DNA of 64,000 nucleotides. Origin: Capitella teleta. Lineage: Eukaryota; Annelida; Polychaeta; Capitellidae. A model generated the notes under the pieces. It saw nothing but the letters and a program-made list of their open reading frames with translations. It was not told the origin of the DNA and did not search any database. The stretch is taken from assembly GCA_000328365.1 (NCBI GenBank), contig KB297235.1, forward strand, positions 211,876 through 275,875, in the 5' to 3' direction. A program made the position numbers and the translations under genes. This document shows, one piece after another, positions 23,594 to 36,775 of this stretch; within the stretch, counting starts at the first letter, position 1, and each line of letters opens with the position of its first letter.

Positions 23594-25217
23594 CCCATCC
23601 CAATATAACATACATGTATTTTAAATATTGCGTGCAATATATTTAATCTGATTGAATTTGATCACTAGTTTATTGAAGCTTAAATTACAGGTTTGTATTT
23701 ATGTTGCGAGAATAACTGATTGCCTAAAATTGGACTCATAAAAGACCAGATGTAATAGTCTCATTATATGAGTGGACCCATTGCATAATAATTAATCGAT
23801 ATGAATTGATTATTTCCCATTCCCATTCATTACTTTGATTCAAATATAACATAATTCCCCAAAATCTTCTCATGCAATCATGTATAATAAATTTTCTTGT
23901 AATTTCCAAAGTTTTAATATAAAAAAAGCAAAGAAATACAAATAAAATACTAATAGCATGTAAAAGGAGAGAACTCAAAACATTTTATTCTTAATGTATC
24001 ATACAGAAGTGATAATTATCGGTAATGAAACATTTTGAAAGATTAATGCAATTAATGACATAAATAACAATTCCGCATTCAGCGAACTCTCACCACAAAT
24101 ACAAATTAAAACATGTAGGACGGATTTTTAGCAAAGTGTTGTGACTAGGCGGGATGGACGCAAGTAGGTTGTTCAAGATTTGCTTATCATCAAACAAAAG
24201 TGGACGGTTGGCTTTTGGTATTGGATTTCTAAATAAGCATCTACACAAGGTGTAAATAAAAATGTACTATTCTGAAATTAAATAAAGTGGAATTACAAGA
24301 GAAATATTTACTTTACTTAGATGAATATTGAGATAAATAGTGATCAATAAACATCATATAAATTTACATGACCACATAATCACACTGAGTGAGATATTTT
24401 GAATCTATATACCAATAAAAATGATACATTCAAAGTGGATTATAAAATACTGATGCATACAAAGGAAACTTCATGGTAAAATATAAAAGAGAGAACAAAA
24501 ACTGCACACAAAAAAAGGAGATAGAGAAGACAGGAAAGAGTTCACTTGGCAGTGTTCTTGTAAGAGGAACAATGAAACATATCATTCTGTGCCACTCAAG
24601 AATACGGATAAATAATGAAAACAAAATCATTATAAAAATCAACAAAACTAATTGGCACTAAATATACTATAAAAAGAACAAAAGTCTCAGTATACAGAAA
24701 CAAAAATACAGATGATCAACACAAACAATTAATATAACATATTATAATCAAAACAGTTGAAAAACAATAATTATTGGAATATTTGTTGATTCAAAGTTTA
24801 ACAATAAAAATGGAATGGATATATTATTCAATTAATTTTGCATATATTCATAGCATTTAAATTACCATCGGGAAAAATTGGAATGTTTTTATTATTATAA
24901 TTATCTGACAACCAAGGCAGAATTTGATATGAGTCACATTGGTCCTTCAATGATACAAAACGTGGCGAATATTTTAACACAGAAATAACCGCAATTCAAA
25001 GCACTCATTCCTCTTTCATTAAACTATAAATATCACACACATAATGGATGGAACTGAATAATCATGGCGTTTGTAGAGCAAGGCTTCATTCATCACTGCT
25101 ATGTACACTATGTACAGACATCATATTAAACATACAGCATGCTATACTTGGGATTTGAGCAGCTTCCCAAGTAGTTTTAATGTCCATCTGAAGGGAAGTT
25201 CAATATGTGAAGGACAG
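23594..25217. other. Intergenic, downstream of MAPK15
   Basis: Very AT-rich, with no coding potential recognised. It must include the MAPK15 3' UTR on the minus strand, but several TTTATT strings make the poly(A) site ambiguous. Confidence 0.5.
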
Positions 25218-28142
25218 CTACCACTTCTTATTTATTGCATTGAGAGAACTGGCACTAATCGTTCCATAGGTTTGTGAGTAGTTGCCAAAGTTCCTCTGTG
25301 CGGATCCGGTGGTGGGCACGTTCCTCTGATTTTCAAACTGCTTCTTGCCGTACACTTGCCTTGGCCGCTCAGCTTTCCCAGAAGGCGGTCGCTGGTGAGG
25401 AATCTGGTATCGAGATATCAAAACAATCAATACGGCATTCAATGAGAAACAAAAAGTGTGACTCCGCCCCCAAGCAGAGGAAGATTGCTGCTCAGTTTAA
25501 ACCGAAAGCAACAGAAGCTTATTTACAGCTTAGTGAATCAAATGAAAATTAAACCATAACCAAAAAAGGACAAGAAAATTCCCTTGAATGCCTTAAATTA
25601 AGAAATATTTTCATGCAGAGTTTCACCAGGGCTGGAAATTTGGACAAATATTGATGACGACACACAGGAAAAACAATAACTAGCCACAATCACCCAATGT
25701 TGATGTAAATTTCCAACCCTGTCAAATGCACCTATCAAAACAGCATTTGTATTAGTCATAAGATAACACATCTATGAAACACAAGAATTAAAAAAACACA
25801 TAATTATTTGTCATGAATCTATGAGAAAAAGATTTCTGAGAGAAGAAGCCACTCGGAAGAGGATGAGGAGAAGGAGAGAGCAAGACATTGAGTAATCAGT
25901 GAGGGAGGGTATCGTGATTTAATCTGCACTACAAGGCATTCATCAAGCGCTGTCATATGTTAATACACGTAATAGTAGTGAAGTGTCCACGAAAGCAGAG
26001 ATTTTCAGCCAATGTTAAGGTTGAATCAAACGAGGGTTAGATTTGCCATCCACAAAGCATGGAAAGTAGAGCATACATGGCAGCACAGCATCTTCCTTTG
26101 ATGGTCGGGGAATTTGGAAGAAGAGGAGGGAGGGGTGGAGGGGGGTAGGAGGAGGACTAGGGTGAATACTTGCCATGGGAAGCCATCGCCTTGGATAAAG
26201 CATGGGAGACATCTGAGTGGCGGTCTGTGGTGAATTGGGAATGCGTGAGATGAGAGGTGAAAATGAGGGAAACGTATCGATGCCTGAATCTTTCATATCT
26301 GCATAGTAATCTACCTGATAAGAAGCTGATAAGGAAATTGAACACATCATATTCCCTCATAGGGCTTCATTCAAGTGAATTATTAACTACGATTACGCAC
26401 AATTACATGAAAAATCATTGAAAGGGAATTATGCACCAGAGAGTTCCAAATATCCCCTCCCAGGGAATAAGAAGAAATTAGTTAATTGAAAAATCTGAAA
26501 CCAAGTTGGTCAGAATCAAAGTTGTTAAACCTGCCTCTCCAGTTTTAAGATAGCCCCCCTAACCACAAATCCACGCTATTTTGATAGGTGCATTAACAAA
26601 GAGCCATAATCAAGATGACAGAACTTCACACACGCCCCACTTACGATTTTGCTTGAGGCCATTCCAAGATGATGTCGTTCATCACCTTGACCTCCACGCA
26701 TAATGGTTGGATTGCCTGCTTGCTTAGAAAAAGTTCCAGCCGCAGCTGACTGTGTCCTTGAGTGCACAGGGGTCACTGTTCTGGAACCCACAGGAGCAGA
26801 CGCTTGACGGTAACCAGGTTTTGATCCAACCAGCTGCAAAGAATAAATTGGGTCAAGATTAATTTCACATGTATGTATGCCTACAACAGAAGAACAACAT
26901 TGAAATCTCAAACACAAGTTTGCAACTAAATTGCAGGTTCAAATTCATCTGAGTGGCAAGACATAAACACAGCTTCATAATGAAAAAAGCCTATTGAGCA
27001 AATTGAACAAAGCATGTGTACTGACAACAAGCAATTAGTAAGACAATTAAACAAATAAAAAACGTTTAGTTCCCTTGATTCAATAATCATATACAGCTTT
27101 TTTAATAATAAAAACCAACAATATGTAAACACACATTCACTACATTTTATGAACAAATATAAGGCTGAAGTCTAATATTTACACACTACACCATTTGACG
27201 CTTAAACGATAAGGATGAATTGGAAAATATTTCTGTTTTGAACACCAGAATATGGGCCTCATCATGTTTGGACCTGTCTCACTATTATAGACTGCGAATA
27301 AAAGCTGAGAATTTGCCAGAACCATTTCCTTATCAACATCATTCACACACACCTGGAGTGATCAGAATAAATAAAAGCTAATTATAGAGTTCTACCATAA
27401 AAAAAAAAAAAATTTAAAAATAGAAATAACTTCCCCCCCCAACAGGAATGATTTACACTTTTCAAGTGTTTTTAATGTTTTATCACAATTTCTTTCCTCT
27501 CATTGTTTTGTTAGTTATGTATTTCATATGAATAGATCATTTGCTAAGCTAATAGAAATATGCAGAGAGCATGGAGAAGAAAGAGTCAGTAGACAAGAGC
27601 AAAAACACACACGAATGAATGAAGCGTGTTTCTTACTTGGGCTGCAGACGGTGCCTGGGTAGGCGGGGCTTTAGGCTGGAACAAGGGCTGTTCCTAAGAA
27701 GGAGCGGCAATGTGCGTTTAATACCTGGACACTAGACAGTGTGTCATGTGCAATCTACCTCCACCTTGCATTTAGATGCAATTACACTAATTCACAGCAA
27801 ACTTATTTGCAAATAATTAATGCTCATCAGAACAGGAAAATCTTTCACTCACCCCGGCTGATGAAACATCGTTATTTGACTTCTGTCGAACCAACAGCTG
27901 TGACTTTGGTTTTCCTTGGAACTGAGGAGGAGCGCTTGGGCCGTGATGAGGGGGCGGTTGGTGGGTGGTCCGTCCAAACGCTACACCTAGAGCAGTTAAT
28001 ATCACATGCGTAACATTCAATAACATAATGCGAAGTTATGACGAATTAATCGTATCTACAAAAGCAAAAAAGATGAGAGAGGGACTCAGAAAGAGGGTTA
28101 GGCACAAAAAGCCGGGATCCTTTCAACAAAACATTACAGCGC

Positions 28143-28222
<80 letters not shown>

Positions 28223-31200
28223 AGCGCACTACACAGTACCTGCAAACGTACTTTTTTGAGCGCCATGTGCACCAGGAGGCGGTCGTGCTGCCTCGTCTCT
28301 CCTCCCTGTTGCATCGGATGGAGGGCGACTTAGTGGAGAGGTTTTGTGAGCACCAGAAGTGGGTCTTGGAGATGAGCCATGAGCTACGCCATTGGGAGTG
28401 GGGGCGGGGGATGGGCTTTTGTCCATGGGAGTGACGTTGGTCTCTCTCTCCTCACTGGCTCTCTTCTCCTCCTGTCGCCTCCTTCTCCTCTCCAATTTCT
28501 TCTGCATAATCATCTGCAAAACACATATGTAACTAAAAATCCAAGGAGAAAGGTAGCAGATAATGACCTCATATAAATTGTTGCGGTATTCCTCGACTGT
28601 GAGCTGAATATCATCACTTAGAGGTGGAACGACATCTCGTCCAATGACTTTTTCATCAGCTGGATTGTGAAACCTAATCGAAATTTTCAAAATGATTCCA
28701 GCTTGAGGAGCTTCCACTCACCTCCTGACGTAAGGATGCCTCAACGTTTGATCTGCGGTGAGACGTTTATCTGGATTGAAATGCAAAAGTTTCCGGATCA
28801 AATCAACCGCATCAGCTGGAGCATCTCCAAGCAAGTCATTTAGCTCCTTCCTTGGACTTCGATAAAAGAGAAAATTACGTCTAAACCCAAATAACCGAGA
28901 TGGTCTCACTGCTTGCAGGCTCTTTCTAGGACTGATGCGCCGTACGGAGACTGAATGCTCTCGATGTCTGCTTTGGATGGAAGATCAATGGAACTCATGA
29001 TTCTCTCTATTTGGTTTAACGTTGATGATCCAGGGAAAAGGGGTTTCCCCAGAATCATTTCACCGAGGATGCAGCCGAGACTCCACATATCAACGCCCTT
29101 GGTGTACCTGCAGGAATGAAATTAGCACCAGAATCAGCGCCAAATCGGAGCACTCACTTGTGAGACGCTAACAGGATTTCTGGCGCACGGTACCAACGAG
29201 TAGCAACATATTCCGTGAGATTGGGGTCGCCTTGGTCGTCCACCACAATCTGTGTGAGCGATCGAGCTAAGCCAAAATCACATATTTTCACAAAGCATTC
29301 TCCATCTAACAAAACATTCGAAGGCTGCAAAAAAGAATAATTAATTTTAACAGCAGAAGGGAGAAAGAACAAAAAGAACCTTCTGGTCTCTGTGGATGAC
29401 GTTTCCAGAGTGCATGTACTTGATAGATTTACACAACTGATACATGATATATCGTTTGTGAACATCTTTAAGAATATTTCCACGCTTGATCACATTATGT
29501 AAATCCGTGTCTGAAACAGTATTCGGTTATAGTTGAAGCTCAAAAAGATTGAGGACTTACCCATGAATTCAAACACTAGGTAGATGTCCTTATCATTTTC
29601 GGCTTTCATTACATTGTGAAGTTTAACAATGTTTGGATGATCTCCAAATTCTTGGAGGAACATAATCTCTCGAAACGTTCGCTGAAAATTACAGAATGCA
29701 ATGCCTACAGAGCTCAGCAGCCGTATAATTCACCTGGGCATCTGTCTGGTTTCGGAAGGCATCGAAAATCTTTTTCAAGGCAACAACTTCACCGGTTTTC
29801 TTATCCACGGCTTTCCATACAATTCCATAAGCCTGCAAGTAAATACAGCAAGTGAGAACAACAGAATTTCATGCAAATCAATCATGATGGCCGGAAGTAA
29901 TTCCCTGCTGCAGTGTGTTCCAGTATAATATTTCCTTAATTCATGAATAGGTGAGAATAACCCATTATATATTTTAACAATATTGAACACAAATTCCTTT
30001 AAACAACAAAATAATCACAATTGTGAGTTGAAAAGTTTTTAGTTTAACCCAGCCTGCAATTAAGGGGTCAAATTATGGTCTTGATTCATTCAAGTTTAAA
30101 ACTATGAAGGACCAGGTTTGCACAGCATGTGCAATGCAGTGCGATACCCTGCATCTATAGTTATAGACAACTGCAATGTTTACTAAATGCAGTTTGGTAT
30201 AATTTGAGCATAACCCTAATCTTAACCCTAACCCAAAAACAAAGCCCCCATGCACATGCCTGACAAGGTCCTAATTGAGTAAAGAGTGATAATTATCATA
30301 ATTTAAGAAGAAAAAAATCAGAATGCAATGAGTTGAATTGAATGGCAAAGCAGGTACATATTCTAACATTGTCAGGATGTTTTATAGTTGATTTAATAAG
30401 TTCTTACTTGATCCAAGGTGCTTAACTCCCTTAAGGCTCTGAACCGATTTGAATGCTTCAAACTAATTGAGCCCAAATTAACTCAGCGGCTTGCCTTGTG
30501 ACAAGTCACTTGTGATAAATGATGTGTACATACCATTACACTACACCTACAGTCACAGCATACACTAACGTGACTACGTTGCAGCTTAGAAGTCTGAGAA
30601 GACTCTTTAGACATTGAGAAGTGTTCAACTTCAAGTGAGACTGAGAGGCGGAGCTGAGCTCATACTCATGATGATGATACTGACAGTCATAGTCATAAGG
30701 CTAGCTGACATACTACAGCGAGCCAGATGGTATACAGACCTCGCCCGATAATCTGTGCTATCAGTATCAGTATTCAGTATCATAAGCCTGGCCCTAAGCA
30801 CAGGGAGTCTTACCAGTGGGCGATGGATACATGGAATGCCTATGCAGCCTTCTAGACAGTATATAATAATATCAAGGGAAGTCACTGATTTCTCATCAGA
30901 ACAATAACAAAGCCTCGGAACCTACATTCCCCTCACGGGAGAGAGCTGAGGCTTCGGATCTGGCAAGATTATGAATAAATGAACCTATAGACACCAAAAA
31001 CTCCGCACGGCAGTGACTAATTAGTCATTAATTGCACAAAAATGCTTCCATTTCCAAAACGACTAGCAACGGGCACGATCGCTGCAGCACCTTAACAAGC
31101 CGCTCAGTGATTGATCAATAATAGTCCAGCTGAGAAATGCAATTGAAATTAATCAGAGCATTCACTCGATAGAGATCAGTCCAGCAGTACGATTCTATAA

Positions 31201-32090
31201 ATTATTGGATGCATATAACAGTATTCAGATAATTTTATAGTTCGTAATACTGGTTATAAATTCTAAAGTTATTAGATAGATAACACAACATGTTGTGAGG
31301 TATATAAAGCGATTCTAAACCTATACACCAGAGGGCGCTGTGTGTGTCGTCTGCTAATTCCCGTCAAGTCAACTTACTTAAATGCAATGTGTCTTTTAAC
31401 TCTAACTCCTTTTTCTAGCCTATTTCATGCTCAATTTGACTCTCAGAATAGCTTTTATTGTTCGAGAGACAATTACAGACAGGATGTTTCACTCTAAAAC
31501 CAATCTGTTAAATTAGGAATGTATCCTGAGCTCTACACTTTTGCAGCTCCATTCCGGTTTTAAGGATTTTATTTCGACATTTAGCGATCGTGAGTTCGCT
31601 GCGCACTGAAAATTTGCTGCGGTCCGACAAAATGGATGCATCGTGCCCGTTGCTAGTCGTTTTGCAACTGATTGGATTTTTGGCCAATTAATGAGTAATT
31701 AGGCGTTGCCTTACGATATTATTGGTGTCAATCGTTTCATTTATTGGTGATCTTGCCAGATCCGAAGTTTCGGCTCCCTCTTTTGAAGAGAAGATTGCTT
31801 TCGAGGCAAGCGTCCTAAGATTGACAGGAATCAGTGACTTCCCTTGATATTATATATATAGACAGAAAGCATTCACTGCATTGAGTTTTGTCCACATCTG
31901 CTCCCTCACTGGTAAGACTCCCTGTGGCCCTAAGGGCAGGCTATGAAAGTATCATATGATGAAAAGGTTGGCTATAATAGCTCAGGATAGACGTTTCACA
32001 GTTTAATTCTTCATTATGCCTCACCCCTTTCCCAAGACGTTTCTTAATTTCATATTTCTTAGTAATATGCTCTTCAATTTCGGACGTCAT
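25218..32090 (-). CDS. MAPK15: Mitogen-activated protein kinase 15 (ERK7/ERK8)
   Basis: Atypical MAP kinase that acts in ciliogenesis, autophagy and genome maintenance in animals studied. Exon 1, 32025-32090, encodes [22 protein letters not shown]. It is followed after a 2.2-kb intron by 29734-29832 ([20 protein letters not shown]). Next come the catalytic exons with [15 protein letters not shown] (the HRDQK form typical of MAPK15), DFGLARS, the activation loop [30 protein letters not shown] and [18 protein letters not shown]. After the kinase domain there is an EKRASEER coiled basic stretch and a long Pro/Ser-rich tail. The last exon ends at 25218 with [22 protein letters not shown], matching the GGYSQAYGT motif of human MAPK15. 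About 14 exons in all; the exon near 26169-26315 is the least certain. A (GA)n tract lies in one intron and a foldback repeat in intron 1. The promoter region carries an X-box. Confidence 0.93.
27361..27436. repeat. Homopolymer A and C runs in a MAPK15 intron
   Basis: A 13-A run and a C run near 27400-27440 lie in non-coding intron sequence. No further structure is visible. Confidence 0.6.
28147..28219. repeat. (GA)n microsatellite in a MAPK15 intron
   Basis: About 36 uninterrupted GA units lie between the exon that ends in [12 protein letters not shown] and the next exon ([10 protein letters not shown]). The 122-codon plus-strand frame across it is an artefact of the repeat. Confidence 0.95.
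30784..31947. repeat. Foldback element with ~310-bp inverted arms in MAPK15 intron 1
   Basis: The left arm (about 30784-31092) and the reverse complement of the right arm (about 31622-31947) align along their length. Shared blocks include CAGGGAGTCTTACCAGTG, ATATCAAGGGAAGTCACTGA, CTTCGGATCTGGCAAGAT and CGACTAGCAACGGGCACGAT, with moderate divergence between them. A possible 8-bp duplication AGTATCAT flanks it (30776-30783, 31948-31955). This fits a non-autonomous foldback transposon, or two related copies in opposite orientation. No coding sequence is present in the roughly 530-bp centre. Confidence 0.75.
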
Positions 32091-32369
32091 CTTGAATTAT
32101 TTCTCATAAATGCATCTTCAAAAGTCTTGACATCCCAGCCAAACAACACCACAAGTGCCGGAAATATTTGTAGTTCCGCTATGAAAAATAGATCATTACA
32201 TTCATTTCTAAAGTTAATCCTAGTTAGATCAAAGACCTCTCGTAAATCATATATTGATATTATAAACATCAATTCTGCACATTCCACCGAAAGATCGTCA
32301 TATTGTATGGCATTTTAAGAAAAATCACATAATGTATTCATTCGCGACGAATCACAGCACATTTTTCAG

Positions 32370-32377
32370 TGACGTCA
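32370..32377. promoter_or_regulatory. CRE (TGACGTCA) upstream of MAPK15
   Basis: A perfect CREB/ATF palindrome, 280 bp upstream of the MAPK15 ATG and 25 bp from the X-box. CRE and X-box pairing is common in animal promoters; binding here is inferred. Confidence 0.5.
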
Positions 32378-32401
32378 TAGATTCGTGGGCATTTATGTGC
32401 T

Positions 32402-32415
32402 GTTTCCATAGCAAC
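32402..32415 (-). promoter_or_regulatory. RFX X-box upstream of MAPK15
   Basis: GTTTCCATAGCAAC (GTTGCTATGGAAAC on the gene's strand) matches the 14-bp RFX consensus RYYNYYATRRNRAC at every position. It lies about 310 bp upstream of the MAPK15 start codon. RFX factors switch on ciliary genes through this motif, and MAPK15 is linked to cilia, so the placement makes sense. Function is inferred. Confidence 0.65.
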
Positions 32416-34049
32416 TGCGCAGAATATTTTTTCTACAACCGCGTGCTTCTGTTTTGGTTGCCTAATAATAATACCGTTCGTAACTTCATTCTCTCAACCA
32501 GTGTCAACCAGTCAACTATTTTGTTCCATCACTTTGCAAATTCGTGATCGATGATTATAATTAAAAGATAATTATTCATGCAGAAATACTAAGTAGAGCA
32601 TTCATTATGATTCAACTTACTGACTCTGTGCTGACCCTTTGTAGTGAATTTGTACTAAATTGTAGTTTCAAGTTTGTTGACTGGGTTAGTGGGTAACACT
32701 GCTACAGTGAGTTAGTAACTTAGTGGGTAAGTCAAAAAGTTAAAAGTGGGTTGACTTAGAATCTAACTAGTTAGAAGTTAGAGTTAGAAGTTACTAGTTA
32801 GACCCTGAACTCCCGAAGCCGCAGCCATGACTTCATGAGCCGCCAGCTGTGACATCATGGAGGCCTGAGTAGACCCCGGAGCCGCCGCCGATATGCACTA
32901 GCCGCCGCCGATTGGCCGTTTAGCCTATTCTATTCTATCCTATATATGTAACACAGAGGTTGCTTAACAATTGCAATCCGAGTCATCAAAAACGGCGAAT
33001 GTTTCATTCAGGATCCTGATGCAACAACTCATTTGGTTCTCCATCCTCTTTCCTCTTCCAACTTGTTCCTCTAATTGCTTTCTCTTTCCGCTGCATATAT
33101 TACATGTACTTGCTTACACTTAAGTTTTTAGAACCCAGCTGAATTTGCAAACAAAGCGATAATGGTGATAATGATTTTCATGGAAGTTTATGAAACGCCC
33201 TAAATGTCTTGAACTTGAGTAAAGCAAGAGAGTGTAATTAAGTGAGACATTCATGGGATTTGGAAATCGTTCGATCTTAAAATCACCGCATCAGTATATA
33301 GTAGTACATGTAGAGAGTAGTGTTCGTTTGTATTAACTGCTGGCATCATTATACATATAGAATGATATAGCAACCATTGCCAAGCCACTTCAAGCCGCTG
33401 CTAGCCGCCGATCACAGTGCTGAGCTGATATCTCTGATTGATGGAGTGGCTTAAGCAGCTAGCCGGTCATTTTTACCTCAGCCAGCCTATTCTGGCCAAT
33501 TACAATCGCCTCCGGGGTCTAGGCCTGAGCCGTCAGCCAGCCGTGACTATACCGTTAGTATACAGTATACGGTTATTAATTGCTGTCAACTGCAAATCTG
33601 CAATATCACATGCACTAACATCCATCGTTATTGACTAAGTGTGGCTCAGAGAAAAACAAAAAAATCAACATGCAACAACAATAATCACGTCATTAGCGTT
33701 TGTACAAGACGCCAGAAATGTACAATGATTTAATGCAATTGTTGATCATGAAATGAAATGATAGGAAATCTTCCTATAGATTTTTTTTTTTTTCACAAGC
33801 TTTGTTTCTGAGCCTGCACAAAATGATACTAAGTTTATACTATATTCGGTTTGTCATTCACTTCAATGCCTTTAGGTGTCGACAAAGAAGGTTTCATAAA
33901 CTGTCTTTCATGTTGATTTCTGGTTTTTCCCTTGAGCATACTTGTCGATAAAAATTGGGCATACCGATGTAGATGCTGTAATATAATTAAGTACAATCAT
34001 GTGGTTCTTGTATCTAAGTACCGGTATCTGTGTTAGTATTATCATAATT
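32416..34049. other. Intergenic, no gene recognised
   Basis: Contains direct repeats of GTTAG/AGTTAGA words at 32690-32800 and CCGCCGCCGAT triplets at 32880-32925. No coding potential was recognised. Confidence 0.5.
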
Positions 34050-35244
34050 GTGAGCGTCCACGGCAAAACAGGTCACATGGGTCGGAATAAAATTTTTGAG
34101 TTTGAGGCATCAGCGGACAGCTGACACTTTCCTGGATATTTTGGTGCAAAAATCATGTAGATATCTCAAGGGGTTGCAAAGTTATGGCGTTTTGAAGTCC
34201 GAAACTTCAAAAACCATCATTTTGAGAAATTCGCGATTGTAAGTCTAGATTAATGTTATTAATATTCATTTAGGCATATTTCAGGCCTCAGGTATCATAT
34301 CACGATGAAATTTGATATGCCTGTTTTCCTCATCCTGGTACCAATTACATGCAAGTTTCATAGAGATTGAGCTTCAGCAAAAAAAGTTACAATGTATTAC
34401 AATAATTATAAGGGACACCAGTTTCCGACTGAAAAACATGAAAAATTACAGAATCCGAAACTGAAGATAACCGAAGAGAACTGATATATAATTTATTTGA
34501 TATTCAAGCTACAGTAAGAACAATTAAATTTGATTCTCCTGGGGTAGAGGTGGAGGTGGAGGTGGAGGAGGAAAAGGAGGAGGCGTGCCATTATCGTTCT
34601 CGTCACTGTCAGACCTAGCATCGGAACTGAAAAAAAGAGAACATAATGTAATGAATATGTATGTAAGCTAATAACAATTAAATTTCACTATTAGTATAAG
34701 AATTTCTATAAGCTCGATTCGTCCTTTTTACAGATGCCTTAATTAGGGGATAGGGGTGAAGGCGGGCCTTTATCCTCGTCACTAGTAGGGCCAACAGCAC
34801 ACTCAATACATACCCATAATAAACTTGAAGGCCGAGATGCATGTTGATAGTTCGTGGATGCTCTCTCTTCTTCTGGCGCATCAGCTTCGAACTGCACGTC
34901 ATGTCAAACACCTTGATTCCAGTCGAAGGTGCATCACATTCTGTTCACCTGGTTGTAGACTTAGGTTGAAAAAAAACACTAGGAATAGCTAATTCACAAT
35001 ATGGATAGGCAGCCATGTCCATTTTCATATTGGCCATCTCTTCAGGTGTGAATAGCTGGCTGCCAGGACCATTTCAGAAGTGCTGGCAACTGTATCTAGA
35101 GAAAAGAATTGTACATATAAGCATCCCAGTAAGAGTTAGAGTAAAATGCACATCTGTGGGTTGATTGCCACGTACTGGCGCCGGTCATAATTACTACTAT
35201 TACTACTACAACTAAAAATGATAATAATAATATTATTATAATTA

Positions 35245-35281
<37 letters not shown>

Positions 35282-36052
35282 TAATAGTCACATTAATAAT
35301 TATGTGTTGCTCGAGTAATAATTATAATCGTCATTAATTCATTACCGTAATAATTAATATAATAGGCTTTTTAATAGTAGTAATAATAATGAAAATATTT
35401 TATTTATGTTGCTCAAGTTTTAAAATATGCAAATGTGTTCCCAAGCGAGTTTAAAACAGCATGCATGCAGGTGGAAAGATATACTACACTCAAGTAATGA
35501 AGTATTCTTAGTATACAACTGACAACACAGTGAGTGCACTAAGTTCATCTTCATCATTCATGACTTACATCAAAACATCATTTAACATGAGCCCTTCAAA
35601 TTTGTTCAGTTTAAGTATAATTGAGGGAAATTACACTGTAACAAAGGCTTACCTGAATTGCTGGGCTATCAGTTGTAGCAAGCAGTTCGATCCATCTGCA
35701 CTGAAGGCGATTCCTATCTTCAGTGTGTCACACTCCCGTGTTGACAGTCCCTTCAATAATCCATCATCCATGTTTTGATTTTAACTCCTTCAGTCCTTGT
35801 GGCTTGTGACAACAACCCGAGTGTTGTCACCGCCGGGGGCCTTAGAAGTTCCAAATCACAGTCACAATCGTCGTCCGAGTCCGGTTCCTTGTCGTCATCT
35901 TCATTAATCCAGTATTCGTCTATCAAATCATACACTTTTTGGTGATTTTCAGTTGAAAAATTGAAAACCCCGCGAGTTTGTCTTGCATCTCGAGAGAAAT
36001 GGGTCGAGTCATGGATTCACGACCTCGGCTCAACCAATCAGTGAGCGAGCTG
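34050..36052 (-). mobile_element. Internally deleted copy of the DNCxGQNKN transposon (copy 2)
   Basis: Starts with the same terminal repeat as copy 1 (GTGAGCGTCCACGGCAAAAC at 34050) and runs in opposite orientation. On the minus strand it keeps the first exon (MTRP start and EYWINEDDDKEPDSDDDCD, 35830-36013), a piece ending in AQQF, the exon with SQLFTPEEMANMKMDMAAYP (about 34990-35095), the KKREHPRT exon (about 34830-34925) and the final Pro-rich exon (34525-34627). The exons that encode the catalytic core are missing, so this copy is non-autonomous. The other end is lost in the assembly gap at 36053. The flank after the gap shows no similarity to copy 1. Confidence 0.85.
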
Positions 36053-36301
36053 NNNNNNNNNNNNNNNNNNNNNNNNNNNNNNNNNNNNNNNNNNNNNNNN
36101 NNNNNNNNNNNNNNNNNNNNNNNNNNNNNNNNNNNNNNNNNNNNNNNNNNNNNNNNNNNNNNNNNNNNNNNNNNNNNNNNNNNNNNNNNNNNNNNNNNNN
36201 NNNNNNNNNNNNNNNNNNNNNNNNNNNNNNNNNNNNNNNNNNNNNNNNNNNNNNNNNNNNNNNNNNNNNNNNNNNNNNNNNNNNNNNNNNNNNNNNNNNN
36301 N
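36053..36301. other. Assembly gap (249 N)
   Basis: A run of N at or near the 5' end of transposon copy 2. Frames reading through it are meaningless. Confidence 1.
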
Positions 36302-36569
36302 TATGCATCCATGTTGTACGTGTATAATCAAATCAATCATCAAGTTAAGATCATCAAGAAATTTTTTGAGAGCCCCATACACTGCTTTAATTGGGGTACC
36401 GAGTGACTTCAATTGCAATTAGCTGGCACAGGAGTTCGTCTCTGGCCGGCCTCTGCCAAGCGCCTGCGGGGAACCTCTACTAAGATTAGGGCTCAACAGG
36501 GCACAAATAACCTACCTAAATCAAGAGCAAAAGGGGTTTATTAACTATTTATCTACAGTGCTATTCCTG

Positions 36570-36775
36570 CTGTGCGCAACATTATATGCCATAGTGGCCA
36601 TAGTGGCTGGGCAAGGTTTATATCGACGAGGCTGCAAATCACAATCTAATTTCCAGGTCAGTAGTGCATTGATCATGTCACTCAGGTTTTATGTGACTAT
36701 CTTTTTCACTATTGAAAAAGCTCTTTCACTATAGATGCAAAATGTTCCTATACTATTCTTTAAGGTGGCATAAAA
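36570..36775 (-). pseudogene. Possible hAT transposase C-terminal remnant
   Basis: Minus-strand translation gives FCIYSERAFSIVKKI followed by LSDMINALLTWKLDC, with a stop between them. SERAFS and a later hydrophobic helix are typical of the dimerisation end of hAT transposases. The piece is short and no terminal repeats were found, so this is tentative. Confidence 0.4.

Noticed and set aside
27965-28333. 122-codon plus-strand frame through (GA)n
   Set aside because: Arg/Glu dipeptide run from the microsatellite, antisense to MAPK15 exons.
30205-30235. Telomere-like TAACCCTAA words
   Set aside because: Only two or three imperfect units; a similar string occurs near 23503. Not an interstitial telomere array.
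35923-36418. Frames across the N run
   Set aside because: Gap artefacts.
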